This document shows, piece after piece, positions 9,840 through 17,748 of a stretch of 64,000 nt of DNA. The stretch comes from STD2-102 sp964414205. GTDB lineage: Bacteria; Bacillota; Clostridia; Christensenellales; CAG-917. Location: the NCBI GenBank assembly GCA_964414205.1, contig CAYPVP010000001.1, positions 1 through 64,000 of the forward strand. Reading direction: 5' to 3'. Position numbers and translations under genes: made by a program. The notes below the pieces were generated by a model. The model did no database searches. It saw nothing but the letters and a program-made list of their open reading frames with translations, and was not told where the DNA came from. Numbering within the stretch: position 1 is the first letter of the stretch; each line of letters opens with the position of its first letter.

Positions 9840-10140
9840 TTTGCGTCTATGTGGAAATTCAGATTGTAATTCAAGTCCTAATCTACAAATTGTCTAGGCA
9901 TAATCTAGGTGAAAATTCAGGTCGTTGTCTATATGTAGTTTAAGTCATAATCTAATCTATGTCGTTAACTAGTTATAGTCTAAGTCGTGTTTATGTCGTT
10001 GTTTATGTCATTGTTTTTATCCAAGTCATAATTTAATCTATGTTGCTGTCTAAGCCATGTTTAGGTCGTTGTTGTTATCCAAGTCGTAATCTAGTTCGCA
10101 ATCATAGTCATTGTCTATTTTGCAATTTTGGTTGCAAATC
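9840..10140. repeat. Degenerate tandem repeat filling a convergent gap
   Basis: About 300 bp with no gene. It is built from loosely repeated words such as AAGTC(A/G)TAATCTA, GTCGTTGTCTA and TATGTCGTT, most about 12-16 bases apart and too diverged for a clean period. It lies between the terminator of the kinase gene (plus) and the 3' end of the maturase gene (minus). Confidence 0.6.
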
Positions 10141-10174
10141 AATTTTTTAGCATGCAACAAACTTTTGCAAAAAA

Positions 10175-11272
10175 TCAAAAATTTGAATTTTCATCAATTC
10201 CTTGTGTCAAAAATTTAAAATGCTGAATCATTTTTGAAAACAACATGTCATACGCTACACATTTTTCAACGTCTTCTCTTTCTCGCTTGCAACCATTTTT
10301 GCAAAGTTTCCACCACTTACATTTTTTGCATTTTTCTTCAACATCAAAAGATTGCTTCAAAAAAGTTTGGTGTTTGTTTGAAGCCAAAATTGAAAAGAAA
10401 TCATCGCTGGTTATGTCACCAATTTTGTATTCATCCAAAGAATAAAAATCGCACGGAAAAACGCTTCCGTCTGCTTCAACGACAAATTGAATTGAGCAAC
10501 AGCCATTCATTCCACACTGAAAAGCAGGCTTACCAGCAACCAATCTAACAAAATTGTCAAGTTGCCTTATGCTTACATAATTTCCTTTCATATAGTCATC
10601 AAAATACAACTTCATGATTTCAATCAAAAAATTGCCATATTCTTCACCAGTCATATACATCGACAAATCGCATTTTTGATTGCCATATGGTTTGAGGCAA
10701 GGAGTAAATTGCAAAAACTTGAAGCCTTGTGATGTGAAAAATCTATACATTTTTTCAGCATTTTTTGCAACTTGTTTTGTCACAACCGACAAAACATTAA
10801 ATTCAATTTCATAGTATTGCAACAAATCGATTGCATTCATGACATCTCTGAAAGAATTTTGTCCTGCGTGATTCACTCTCAATTCATTCAGAGTTTCATC
10901 GCCGTCCAAAGAAATGCCAATCAAACATTTGTTTTGTTTGAAAAACTCACACCACTTTTTGTCAATCAATGTGCCATTTGTTTGAAAAGCCAAAACTACA
11001 TTTTGTTTTTTTCTATACTTTTCAATCAAAACAATGGCTTTTTCATAAAATTCTATCCCTCTAAGCAATGGCTCTCCACCATGAAAAGATATGTAGACAG
11101 TTTCATCAGCAAAGTCAAATGCTTTTGAAATTGCATCTTCCAAAATCTCATCACTCATGATGCCATAGTTTTTTTGCTCCCTGCACTCAGAAAGAGAGTT
11201 GTAGAAACAATATCGACAATTCAAATTGCAACTTGACGAAACAGGTTTCAACATCAAAGAAATTGTTCTCAC
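10175..11272 (-). CDS. Anaerobic sulfatase-maturating radical SAM enzyme (SPASM domain)
   Basis: A 365-residue enzyme of the anSME family, which converts an active-site Ser or Cys of a sulfatase to formylglycine without oxygen. It has the radical SAM cluster CX3CX2C at Cys15, Cys19, Cys22, then HGGEPLL, and a cysteine-rich C-terminal SPASM region (CGMNGCC, CDFY, CKKCKWW, CKNGC) for two extra Fe-S clusters. It begins with GTG at 11272, which overlaps the TGA of the sulfatase gene by 4 nt. The pairing with a Ser-type sulfatase directly upstream defines its substrate. Acts in the cytoplasm. Confidence 0.94.
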   Translation of the reverse strand: MRTISLMLKPVSSSCNLNCRYCFYNSLSECREQKNYGIMSDEILEDAISKAFDFADETVYISFHGGEPLLRGIEFYEKAIVLIEKYRKKQNVVLAFQTNGTLIDKKWCEFFKQNKCLIGISLDGDETLNELRVNHAGQNSFRDVMNAIDLLQYYEIEFNVLSVVTKQVAKNAEKMYRFFTSQGFKFLQFTPCLKPYGNQKCDLSMYMTGEEYGNFLIEIMKLYFDDYMKGNYVSIRQLDNFVRLVAGKPAFQCGMNGCCSIQFVVEADGSVFPCDFYSLDEYKIGDITSDDFFSILASNKHQTFLKQSFDVEEKCKKCKWWKLCKNGCKREREDVEKCVAYDMLFSKMIQHFKFLTQGIDENSNF

Positions 11273-13263
11273 AACATTTTTCCTCTTCGATTATTTTTCA
11301 GTTCTGCTCTAAAATTCAAAAGTTCGTTTTCAAGTGTTTTTGCCACACTTGAATATTTCATGCTCAAATTGTAACCTTCGGCAGGGTCAGTGTCCAAATT
11401 GAATAGATAATTTCTGTAAATTTGATTGAAAAATGCAGAGTTTTCAGTTTGCACTTCTTTATAGAATTTGAAATCATATTCTTTTGTTTGAACATTCTTT
11501 TCAAGTTCACCATTTGCACCAACTTTCCATTCTTCAAATTCAGTCATGATTGGCATGTTCACACCCAAAACTTTTCCTCGTTTCAAATAGAACAAACTAT
11601 CGTGCAATTTGGAATCAATGGCAATTTTTCCTTCCCAACTTTGTCGCAAAGAAACGCCATCAATTTTTCTATCTTTTGGAATTTCGATGTCAGCATAGTC
11701 AAGAATTGTGTTGAAAATGTCCATGTTCATAGAGCGAGAAACAATTGTTTTGTTTCCGTTTGAATCAACAGGAACATTTTTTCCCAAATCACTGTTTGGA
11801 TAGCATGCCAACAGTGGGACTTTGTGTCCACCTTCAAAAGGAGTGTTTTTTCTTCCTCTCAATGCTCCCGAAACACCCTCTCGTCCAGGTCCGTTGTCCG
11901 AAGTGAATATAATCATTGTGTCATTCAACACGCCCTCGGTTTCCAAAGTTTTCATAATTTTTCCAACAGCAGAGTCAAACTCTTGAATGCAATCAATATA
12001 GTTGTCATCAGTTTTGTCGCCAACTCCGTTTTGAGAATTGTTTGAGAAAATTGGGAAGTGTGGCCATGGTGACCAATATTCAGCAAAGAATTTTTTGTTC
12101 TCTTTCACTGAACTTTTTATGTAAGAATTCAATTCATCAGTAAACCTGTCTGTTGACATTGATTGGTCAAGCAAGTCATTGTGGGAATACACTTCTTCAA
12201 AACTTCCATTTTGTTCTTTCACAATGTTGTATGGTGTCATATCATTGACATAGTGACTGCCAAAAAAGTAATCAAAACCTTGATTGGTTGGCAAATATTC
12301 ACCATAGTCTCCAAGATTCCACTTTCCAAACAAACCTGTGTTGTATCCTTTTGCTTGCATTGCTTCGGCGACTGTGATTTCATCTCCCAAAATTCCATCA
12401 ACATTGTGCGAAAACTCAAATGGATTGAAAAATCTTGTATCTCCAAAAGGTGCAGTTTGTTGGCATGTTGGAAACACAACATTGTCCAAATATCCACGTG
12501 CTGAATATCTTCCTGTCAAAATTCCAAAACGAGATGGCGAACTGACTGGTGAAGAAGCATAGCAATTTTCCATCATAATTCCCATTTCGCCAATTCTGTC
12601 AATGTTTGGGGTTTTTATTGTTGCATTTTCTTTGTTCATATAACTGAAACTTGAAATGTCACCATATCCCATGTCGTCCATCAAAATCACAAGAACGTTT
12701 GGGTCAGAATTTGACATGCTAGCATTTTTTTTGACATTTGCAAGATATTCATCATGTCCAAGTTTCAGGCTTTCAACAGTTGGTTTCATTCTGAAACTCA
12801 TAAACAAAAATGTTGACAGTGTTGCACCAATCAAACAAAATGCCATAACTTTGCTGGCAATCACCAAATTTTTGTTTTTCTGTTTTGCAAAAACAACTGC
12901 CAAAACAAAAAACACAATTGCAAAACTTGAAATCATCAAATTGTAGCCAAGTCGTTGACCGAATTTTTCAGCACCAAAACAAACATAGGTGAAAAGAGAA
13001 CCAAAAAACAACAGCGAGTAGCCAATCAAAACAAAGACATTCAATTTGTTTTTCAACAGGAATGTCAAAAACATGCCCAATGCAACAAACAACGACAAAA
13101 CCACATTGACAAGTGTCAAAAAATTGAATCTGCCAATAAATGCTGTCAAAAACAAAATTGAACAAATTGCAACAAAACACCAATTAAAAATAGATTTGAT
13201 GTTTTTGTCAAACGAAACAGGTGTTTCTAAAAATTGTTTCTGTTTTTCAATAAATTTTCTCAT
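11269..13263 (-). CDS. Membrane sulfatase with five N-terminal helices
   Basis: A 664-residue alkaline-phosphatase-superfamily sulfatase. Residues about 24-155 hold five membrane helices; the catalytic domain follows. It shows the metal pair in ILMDDMGYGD (residues 194-202), the sulfatase motif S-S-P-S-R at 241-245 where Ser241 would become formylglycine, and TSDNGPG further on. A Ser-type motif requires the neighbouring maturase. The layout of five helices plus a sulfatase fold recalls lipoteichoic acid synthases, but those use Thr, not formylglycine. Substrate unknown, perhaps host or envelope sulfate esters. Start ATG 13263 has GGGAGAG upstream. Confidence 0.93.
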   Translation of the reverse strand: MRKFIEKQKQFLETPVSFDKNIKSIFNWCFVAICSILFLTAFIGRFNFLTLVNVVLSLFVALGMFLTFLLKNKLNVFVLIGYSLLFFGSLFTYVCFGAEKFGQRLGYNLMISSFAIVFFVLAVVFAKQKNKNLVIASKVMAFCLIGATLSTFLFMSFRMKPTVESLKLGHDEYLANVKKNASMSNSDPNVLVILMDDMGYGDISSFSYMNKENATIKTPNIDRIGEMGIMMENCYASSPVSSPSRFGILTGRYSARGYLDNVVFPTCQQTAPFGDTRFFNPFEFSHNVDGILGDEITVAEAMQAKGYNTGLFGKWNLGDYGEYLPTNQGFDYFFGSHYVNDMTPYNIVKEQNGSFEEVYSHNDLLDQSMSTDRFTDELNSYIKSSVKENKKFFAEYWSPWPHFPIFSNNSQNGVGDKTDDNYIDCIQEFDSAVGKIMKTLETEGVLNDTMIIFTSDNGPGREGVSGALRGRKNTPFEGGHKVPLLACYPNSDLGKNVPVDSNGNKTIVSRSMNMDIFNTILDYADIEIPKDRKIDGVSLRQSWEGKIAIDSKLHDSLFYLKRGKVLGVNMPIMTEFEEWKVGANGELEKNVQTKEYDFKFYKEVQTENSAFFNQIYRNYLFNLDTDPAEGYNLSMKYSSVAKTLENELLNFRAELKNNRRGKML

Positions 13264-13291
13264 AATCTCTCCCAAGACATTGCTTAGTTCT

Positions 13292-13320
13292 ATTCTAGCC
13301 AAAAATATTTGATATTGCAA
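13292..13320 (-). promoter_or_regulatory. Promoter of the sulfatase-maturase operon
   Basis: Minus strand: -35 TTGCAA (13315-13320), 17-nt spacer, -10 TAGAAT (13292-13297). The -35 box is the centre of a 14-bp perfect palindrome. Confidence 0.7.
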
Positions 13321-13324
13321 TATC
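13311..13324. promoter_or_regulatory. 14-bp palindrome over the sulfatase -35 box
   Basis: GATATTGCAATATC reads the same on both strands and covers the -35 box of the sulfatase promoter, a typical position for a repressor operator. It sits 12 bp from the -35 box of the divergent tRNA promoter. Confidence 0.5.
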
Positions 13325-13335
13325 CAATTCACAGG

Positions 13336-13364
13336 TAGACAAAGAATAAAAAAAATTATAGAAT
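13336..13364 (+). promoter_or_regulatory. tRNA-Arg promoter
   Basis: -35 TAGACA (13336-13341), 17-nt spacer, -10 TAGAAT (13359-13364); transcription would start about 5 nt before the mature tRNA. The -35 box is the same as in the rRNA promoter. Confidence 0.7.
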
Positions 13365-13375
13365 AAAAGCAATGT

Positions 13376-13452
13376 GCGTCCGTAACTCAGTTGGATAGAG
13401 TGACAGATTCCGATTCTGTTGGTCGGTGGTTCAAATCCACTCGGGCGCGCCA
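13376..13452 (+). tRNA. tRNA-Arg(CCG)
   Basis: A 77-nt cloverleaf with encoded CCA. Acceptor stem GCGTCCG/CGGGCGC with one G-T pair, D arm ACTC/GAGT, anticodon stem ACAGA/TCTGT with loop TTCCGAT, giving anticodon CCG (codon CGG), T arm GGTGG/CCACT with loop TTCAAAT. Confidence 0.97.
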
Positions 13453-13562
13453 AACACAAAGTGCTTGAAAGCGACTGATGGGTTTGAACCACAAAAAAGT
13501 TGCCGTCAGGCTTTCTTTTTTTCAAATCCACTCGGGCGCGCCAAACACGAAGTGCTTGAAAG
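13430..13562 (+). repeat. Direct repeat of the tRNA-Arg 3' end (att-like)
   Basis: The last 23 bases of the tRNA plus 19 bases downstream (13430-13471) are repeated at 13521-13562 with a single mismatch in 42 bases. The 49 bp between the copies hold no gene. tRNA 3' ends are classic attachment sites for tyrosine integrases, so this may be the scar of a lost element or a local duplication. Confidence 0.85.
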
Positions 13563-13583
13563 AAAAATGCAATTTTTAAAAGC

Positions 13584-13615
13584 AAAAAAAAAGACCTTCT
13601 TACAAGTCTTTTTTT
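13584..13615. terminator. Bidirectional terminator between tRNA-Arg and the kinase-like gene
   Basis: A stem AAAAGAC(C)TT / AAGTCTTTT with a 5-nt loop and A/T runs on both sides, so it can end transcription of the tRNA (plus) and of the ECF-MobB-kinase unit (minus). Confidence 0.75.
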
Positions 13616-13646
13616 GTTTTGATTCAAACTTTGTTCTTTTTGGAAC

Positions 13647-14249
13647 TTATAAAAACAAAGTCATTTCTTTTTCAAAATCTTCAAGCAATTTTTTTGAACA
13701 TTTAACATTCCATCTTTTTTCCAAAAAACATGTTTCTTTTTTTACATTTTCAATCAAATCATTTGAAACAACTTTCAATAGCAATGCCAACTTTTTTGCA
13801 AACGCCAATTTGACCTCTTCACTGTTGTGATACAAAAAAGCAAATGCCAAAATTTTTGCACACCATTCTAGCAATGTCCCAGTGGTTGTTTCCTCAAAAT
13901 CAAGGCGATAAATTTTTTCTTGATAAACAACATAGTTCCTGAAATTTTCATCATTGGGAATTTCGGTTTTCAAAATTGAAAAAATTTGCAAAACACATTC
14001 TGCCATCATTTTTGCCAAACTTTCGATTTGTTGCAAGTCTGCCCCCACAAACAAATCAACCAATCTTTCACCATCAATAAATTCCATTTCAACTTGTTCA
14101 TTTTTTGCACAAAGCATTTTTGGAGAACATCTTCCATTCAAAATTTTCAAAATTCGACATTCGTTTTCAAAGTTTTCTTCACTTTCAAAATGTTTTACAA
14201 CAATCGTGTTTTGCTGTTCAACAACATTTTTTCGACTTTCAAATTTCAT
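13647..14249 (-). CDS. Small kinase-fold protein (Bud32/APH-like)
   Basis: A 200-residue protein with a minimal protein-kinase-like pattern: Lys19 in IVVKHF, an alpha-C-type Glu30, a catalytic-loop-like Asp100 and Asn105 exactly five residues apart (NDENFRN), and a metal Asp117 in RLDFEE. The size matches Bud32-type or aminoglycoside-phosphotransferase-like kinases rather than full protein kinases, and the HGD of the usual loop is not kept. Starts at ATG 14249, overlapping the MobB-like gene by 4 nt, so it is the last gene of the ECF unit. Substrate unknown; activity is inference. Confidence 0.7.
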   Translation of the reverse strand: MKFESRKNVVEQQNTIVVKHFESEENFENECRILKILNGRCSPKMLCAKNEQVEMEFIDGERLVDLFVGADLQQIESLAKMMAECVLQIFSILKTEIPNDENFRNYVVYQEKIYRLDFEETTTGTLLEWCAKILAFAFLYHNSEEVKLAFAKKLALLLKVVSNDLIENVKKETCFLEKRWNVKCSKKLLEDFEKEMTLFL

Positions 14250-14995
14250 TCTTTGTCTCCAAATTCGACATTTATAATTTTGCCTTTTTCATATCCTTTC
14301 AATTCTTTCACAACACCCAAAACTGCATTTTTCAGCAACTTTTCGACAAAAGGAACAATTTGAATTTGTTTTTCTCCAATTTTCAAAGTGACATTGGCAC
14401 TTCTCAAAGGACAATCTTGCAAACTTCTTTCGCCATGCAAAACTTTTGATAGAAACGAACGACAATTTTCGCCACACATTCCACAACATTTTTCATCAAC
14501 TTCCGACATATATTCAGGAGTTTTTTCAAGCACAAATGTGGCAAGTGCCTCAATTTGGTTTTCAACATTGAAAATTGGCAAATTTTCAAACATTCCAACA
14601 TGATTGTTTGAAAAACGACCAGAAACTGCTATTGTCAGTTCTGACGTTTCTGGAATGGTGTCTTCTTTTGCAACAACAATTTGTGGCACTAAACCATTGC
14701 GCACGCCTTCCAAAATCACAATGTCTTGATTGTAATGTGACAAAAGATCATCAATTGTCAATTTTCTTTCAAACATTATGTCTGTTTCATTTTTTGCAAG
14801 TGCAGTCACTTGCTCTGCTCCTGCTTTTTTGTGTCGCCATGTGTTTTTGCCTTCTGAATCAAGTTGAAAATCGTCAAAATGAATTTCTTTGACAGTCCCC
14901 ACCGAAAAACCTCTTTTTACAAATTCAGTTGTCAAATTTTCCACCACAGTGGTCTTTCCACACTTTGTATAGCCTATCACAGAAAACACTTTCAT
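14246..14995 (-). CDS. MobB-like P-loop protein with C-terminal cysteine cluster
   Basis: A 249-residue protein. Residues 1-160 match the MobB family (nucleotide-binding partner in molybdopterin-guanine dinucleotide formation): Walker A GYTKCGKTT at 8-16, TVKEIHF, and VILEGVRNG. After it comes a cysteine cluster, Cys170, 171, 174, 178 and 195 (CCGMCGENC), likely to hold a metal or Fe-S centre. Start ATG 14995 overlaps the EcfT stop by 4 nt and has GGAGGG. No other molybdopterin gene is in the window, so the role may be coupled to the transporter rather than to classical cofactor maturation (inference). Confidence 0.85.
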   Translation of the reverse strand: MKVFSVIGYTKCGKTTVVENLTTEFVKRGFSVGTVKEIHFDDFQLDSEGKNTWRHKKAGAEQVTALAKNETDIMFERKLTIDDLLSHYNQDIVILEGVRNGLVPQIVVAKEDTIPETSELTIAVSGRFSNNHVGMFENLPIFNVENQIEALATFVLEKTPEYMSEVDEKCCGMCGENCRSFLSKVLHGERSLQDCPLRSANVTLKIGEKQIQIVPFVEKLLKNAVLGVVKELKGYEKGKIINVEFGDKE

Positions 14996-15732
14996 AATAT
15001 CCCTCCAAAAATATACATACAAGTCAAATATGCAACAAATCCAGCACTGAAAATTGAAATGCACAACCAATCGAGCCAAGACATTTTCAAACTTTTCAAA
15101 ATTGTTCTTTTTTTGTTTGCTCCAAAACCTTTTGACAACATACTTCTTGCCAACTCCTTACTTTTCAAAATTGTTGAAGAAACGGTTGGCGAAATCAAAA
15201 AGGAATAGGTCTTTATCTTTTTTGAAAACGACAATTTTTTGATTTCTATGCCACGAATTGCCAACGCATTGATTCTGTTTGAAAATTCATCTTTGAAAAT
15301 CGGCAAAAATCTCAATGAAATGTTTGTCATAAAAACAAATTTGTATGGAATGTTCAACGCTTGAAACCCTGCAAGCATTTCTCCCGTTTTACATGTTGTA
15401 GCAATTCCACCAGCAAAAACAATGATTGCCATTCGCAGAAAAAATTCACCTGAAAGTTGAAGTCCCCTTGTGGAAAGCAAAACAACTTCATTGATTTTTA
15501 TCAAAGCAACGCCACCTTTCACAGTCAAACTTTGAACAAGCGCCACAATCACAAGCAAAACAAAAAAATGTCTTGTTCTTTTCAACATTTCAAAAATGTT
15601 TGTTTTGAGAGCAAAGTTGACAATCAATGTCACCAAAAAAACAATCGACAAATAGACTGCATCTTTGGCAAGAATTGACAATGTTGTCAAAGCAACAATC
15701 AAAAAAAGTTTTGTTCTAGGGTCAATTTTCAC
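14992..15732 (-). CDS. ecfT: ECF transporter transmembrane subunit EcfT
   Basis: A 246-residue integral membrane protein with about five helices. It couples the two ATPases to the substrate-binding S protein. It begins with the family pattern DPRTKLFL and carries the two Ala-Arg-Gly-type coupling motifs, in NALAIRGI (near residue 160) and ARSMLSKGFG. GTG start at 15732 lies inside the end of the preceding ATPase gene (11-nt overlap) and has GGGGGAAAG upstream. It is encoded with both ATPases but not next to its likely S subunit, which is 3.6 kb upstream. Confidence 0.92.
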   Translation of the reverse strand: MKIDPRTKLFLIVALTTLSILAKDAVYLSIVFLVTLIVNFALKTNIFEMLKRTRHFFVLLVIVALVQSLTVKGGVALIKINEVVLLSTRGLQLSGEFFLRMAIIVFAGGIATTCKTGEMLAGFQALNIPYKFVFMTNISLRFLPIFKDEFSNRINALAIRGIEIKKLSFSKKIKTYSFLISPTVSSTILKSKELARSMLSKGFGANKKRTILKSLKMSWLDWLCISIFSAGFVAYLTCMYIFGGIL

Positions 15733-16381
15733 AAATCTTTCCCCCTTCCATTTTCAAAACAATTTTTTTGTCAAATCTTTGTTGAAAATCGTAGTCATGC
15801 GACACAACAAGAACTCCATTGCCACTTTTTACAAATTCTTTCAAAAAATTTTCCAAAAACAATTTTCCGTCATCATCAAGTGAAGAGGTCGGTTCATCCA
15901 AAATCAAAAACTCGACATCTCGGAGCATAAGCGTTGCAAGTGCAAGTTTTTGTTTTTCTCCACCTGAAAGTTGAAGTGGAAAATCATTTTTCAATTTTTC
16001 AAGTTGAAAATCACACAACAGTTTTTCAATTTTTGCTTTGTTTTTTTCATTCAAGGCGTTTTCAAGTTCAAAACAAAATGACATTTCTTTTTCAACAGTT
16101 GGTGCAAAAAGTTGAAAATCAACAGTTTGGAACAAAAAGCCTATTTTTTTTGCAATTTGTGCAGTTGAGTTTTTTTTAAATTCGACGCCATCATACAAAA
16201 TTTTTCCATCTTTCTTTTGAATAAGTCCCATGATCAGTTTCAAAAATGTTGTTTTTCCTGCTCCGTTATCTCCATTCAAAAAATATATTTTTTCGCTCTC
16301 AAAAACAAAACTCAAATTTTCGAGAACTTTATTTCCTTTTTTTTGATAGGCGAATGAAAGTTTTTCCACATCAATTTTCAT
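15722..16381 (-). CDS. ecfA2: ECF transporter ATPase (second A subunit)
   Basis: A 219-residue ABC ATPase. Walker A GDNGAGKTT, signature LSGGEKQKL, Walker B FLILDEPTS and the switch His in VVSHDYD are all intact. It starts at ATG 16381, inside the end of the other ATPase gene, and overlaps EcfT by 11 nt at its own end, so the T-A-A set is tightly coupled. Together they energise vitamin- or cofactor-type uptake by one or more S proteins. Confidence 0.93.
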   Translation of the reverse strand: MKIDVEKLSFAYQKKGNKVLENLSFVFESEKIYFLNGDNGAGKTTFLKLIMGLIQKKDGKILYDGVEFKKNSTAQIAKKIGFLFQTVDFQLFAPTVEKEMSFCFELENALNEKNKAKIEKLLCDFQLEKLKNDFPLQLSGGEKQKLALATLMLRDVEFLILDEPTSSLDDDGKLFLENFLKEFVKSGNGVLVVSHDYDFQQRFDKKIVLKMEGGKICEN

Positions 16382-17024
16382 AGTTTTGACGCTCCAATCT
16401 GAAAACTTTGTCACAAATTTCCAGGTCCTTTTTGTCATGAGTCACCATCAAAACCAGTCCACCAGACTTTGCAAATTGCACAATTTGGTTTTTGGCAACC
16501 TTTTTCATTTCTTTGTCCAAATTGGACATTGCCTCATCCAAAATCAAAATTGATGGTTGGGCTGTCAACGCCGATGCAAATGCAACCATTTGCTTTTGAC
16601 CTGTCGAAAGTTTTTGAGTTTCGCAATTTCTCAAATTCTCAATGTTGCAATCTTTCAAAATTTTGCAAATTCTATTTTCAATTTCTGTTTTTTCGACAAG
16701 CAAATTTTCAGGTGCAAAAGCAAGTTCATCTTCCACCAACGGCGAAAAAAGTTGCGTGTCAGGGTTTTGAAAGACAATGCCAATTTTTTTTGTTTTTTCT
16801 GCAACCGACATGTTGAAAACATTTTCTCCATCAATCAAAACGTTTCCTTCAACTTTTGCTTCTCCGTTTTCAAACAAATTTGCAAGGGCAAGGCACAAAG
16901 TCGTTTTTCCTGAACCATTTTTTCCAACAATGCCAATGATTTTTCCAAATTCGACAGCAAATGAAAGATTTTGCAAAATGGGTTTGGTGTCATAACTGAT
17001 TGACAAATTTTGCACTTCAAACAT
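16371..17024 (-). CDS. ecfA1: ECF transporter ATPase (first A subunit)
   Basis: A 217-residue ABC ATPase with Walker A GKNGSGKTT, Walker B ILILDEAMSN and switch His in MVTHDKKD. The signature motif reads LSTGQKQ in place of LSGGQ, and the Walker B is followed by an Ala-Met pair in place of Pro-Thr, so this subunit may be the less active of an asymmetric pair, as is usual in ECF heterodimers. It begins 2 bases after the stop of the preceding membrane protein gene. Confidence 0.92.
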   Translation of the reverse strand: MFEVQNLSISYDTKPILQNLSFAVEFGKIIGIVGKNGSGKTTLCLALANLFENGEAKVEGNVLIDGENVFNMSVAEKTKKIGIVFQNPDTQLFSPLVEDELAFAPENLLVEKTEIENRICKILKDCNIENLRNCETQKLSTGQKQMVAFASALTAQPSILILDEAMSNLDKEMKKVAKNQIVQFAKSGGLVLMVTHDKKDLEICDKVFRLERQNYEN

Positions 17025-17026
17025 TT

Positions 17027-17740
17027 TTACCTCACATTGATTTCGACAAGCATTCTCATTCTTTTTTGGCTTGTTTTGTCATTGACTTTGATGCCAACAT
17101 ATGGTCCACCATCTTCTTGTGATGAATCCGTGATGATTGGGGCAATTCCCTTTTTGAAAACTTTTCCATTCACTTTGAAAGCAATGAAAACATTGTTTTC
17201 CAGCAAGACATCTCCAATGGAATAGACAACCGAATGTCCATCTGAGCCTTTCAATGTGACAGAAGTTTTTCCGTCCAAGTTTATGCCAAGACTTTCAAGC
17301 AAAGGCTTCAATTCAAAGCCAATATATTGGTTTGCAACTGGGTCAGTTGTGCTTGTGTCATAAATTGCTTCAAATTGTTCGCTTTCAACAAGACCTTGCA
17401 TTTCTTCAAAATTTTTTTCTGCAACAACTGTTCCGTTTTCTGCAAATCTAATTCTGTTTGCCTCAAACAAACCTTTTTCATCATCCAAACTTTTCAAATA
17501 GAATGGCAAAAAAACTGAAAATGAAACAAGCAATATCACTGAAATTAGAATTGTTGCAATTTCTCCACTTTTCAATTTTCGTTTTTTGCTTGATTTTTCA
17601 ATTTTTGACTTCTCTTTTTCGTTTTTTTGTTTGCTGTTTGTGTTTTTTTCTTCATTCAAAAACTTTTCGCTTTGACTGTTTGCATCAAAATTGTCAAGAC
17701 ATTTATTTTTTTCTTTGTTATCATCAATTTTTCGTGGCAT
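17027..17740 (-). CDS. Single-pass membrane protein with sulfite-oxidase-like domain
   Basis: 237 residues: a very charged cytoplasmic N-terminus of about 55 residues, one membrane helix (near 60-82) and an outer domain. The outer domain follows the order of sulfite-oxidase-type molybdopterin-binding domains: GFELKPLLESLG, then LKGSDGHSVVYSI, IAFKVNGK and GGPYVGIKV. It has no cysteine in the outer domain, so the metal ligand is missing and the domain is probably a cofactor-less binding module. Start ATG 17740 is favoured by GAGGG; it lies 8 nt after the phosphoesterase gene and 2 nt before the ATPase gene. The placement points to a role in substrate capture for the transporter (inference). 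Confidence 0.75.
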   Translation of the reverse strand: MPRKIDDNKEKNKCLDNFDANSQSEKFLNEEKNTNSKQKNEKEKSKIEKSSKKRKLKSGEIATILISVILLVSFSVFLPFYLKSLDDEKGLFEANRIRFAENGTVVAEKNFEEMQGLVESEQFEAIYDTSTTDPVANQYIGFELKPLLESLGINLDGKTSVTLKGSDGHSVVYSIGDVLLENNVFIAFKVNGKVFKKGIAPIITDSSQEDGGPYVGIKVNDKTSQKRMRMLVEINVR

Positions 17741-17748
17741 AATTTCCC

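Noticed and set aside
13295..13627. Open frame of 110 codons with RPSGFEPPTNR on the minus strand
   Set aside because: It is the antisense of tRNA-Arg and its duplicated end, a well-known false gene.
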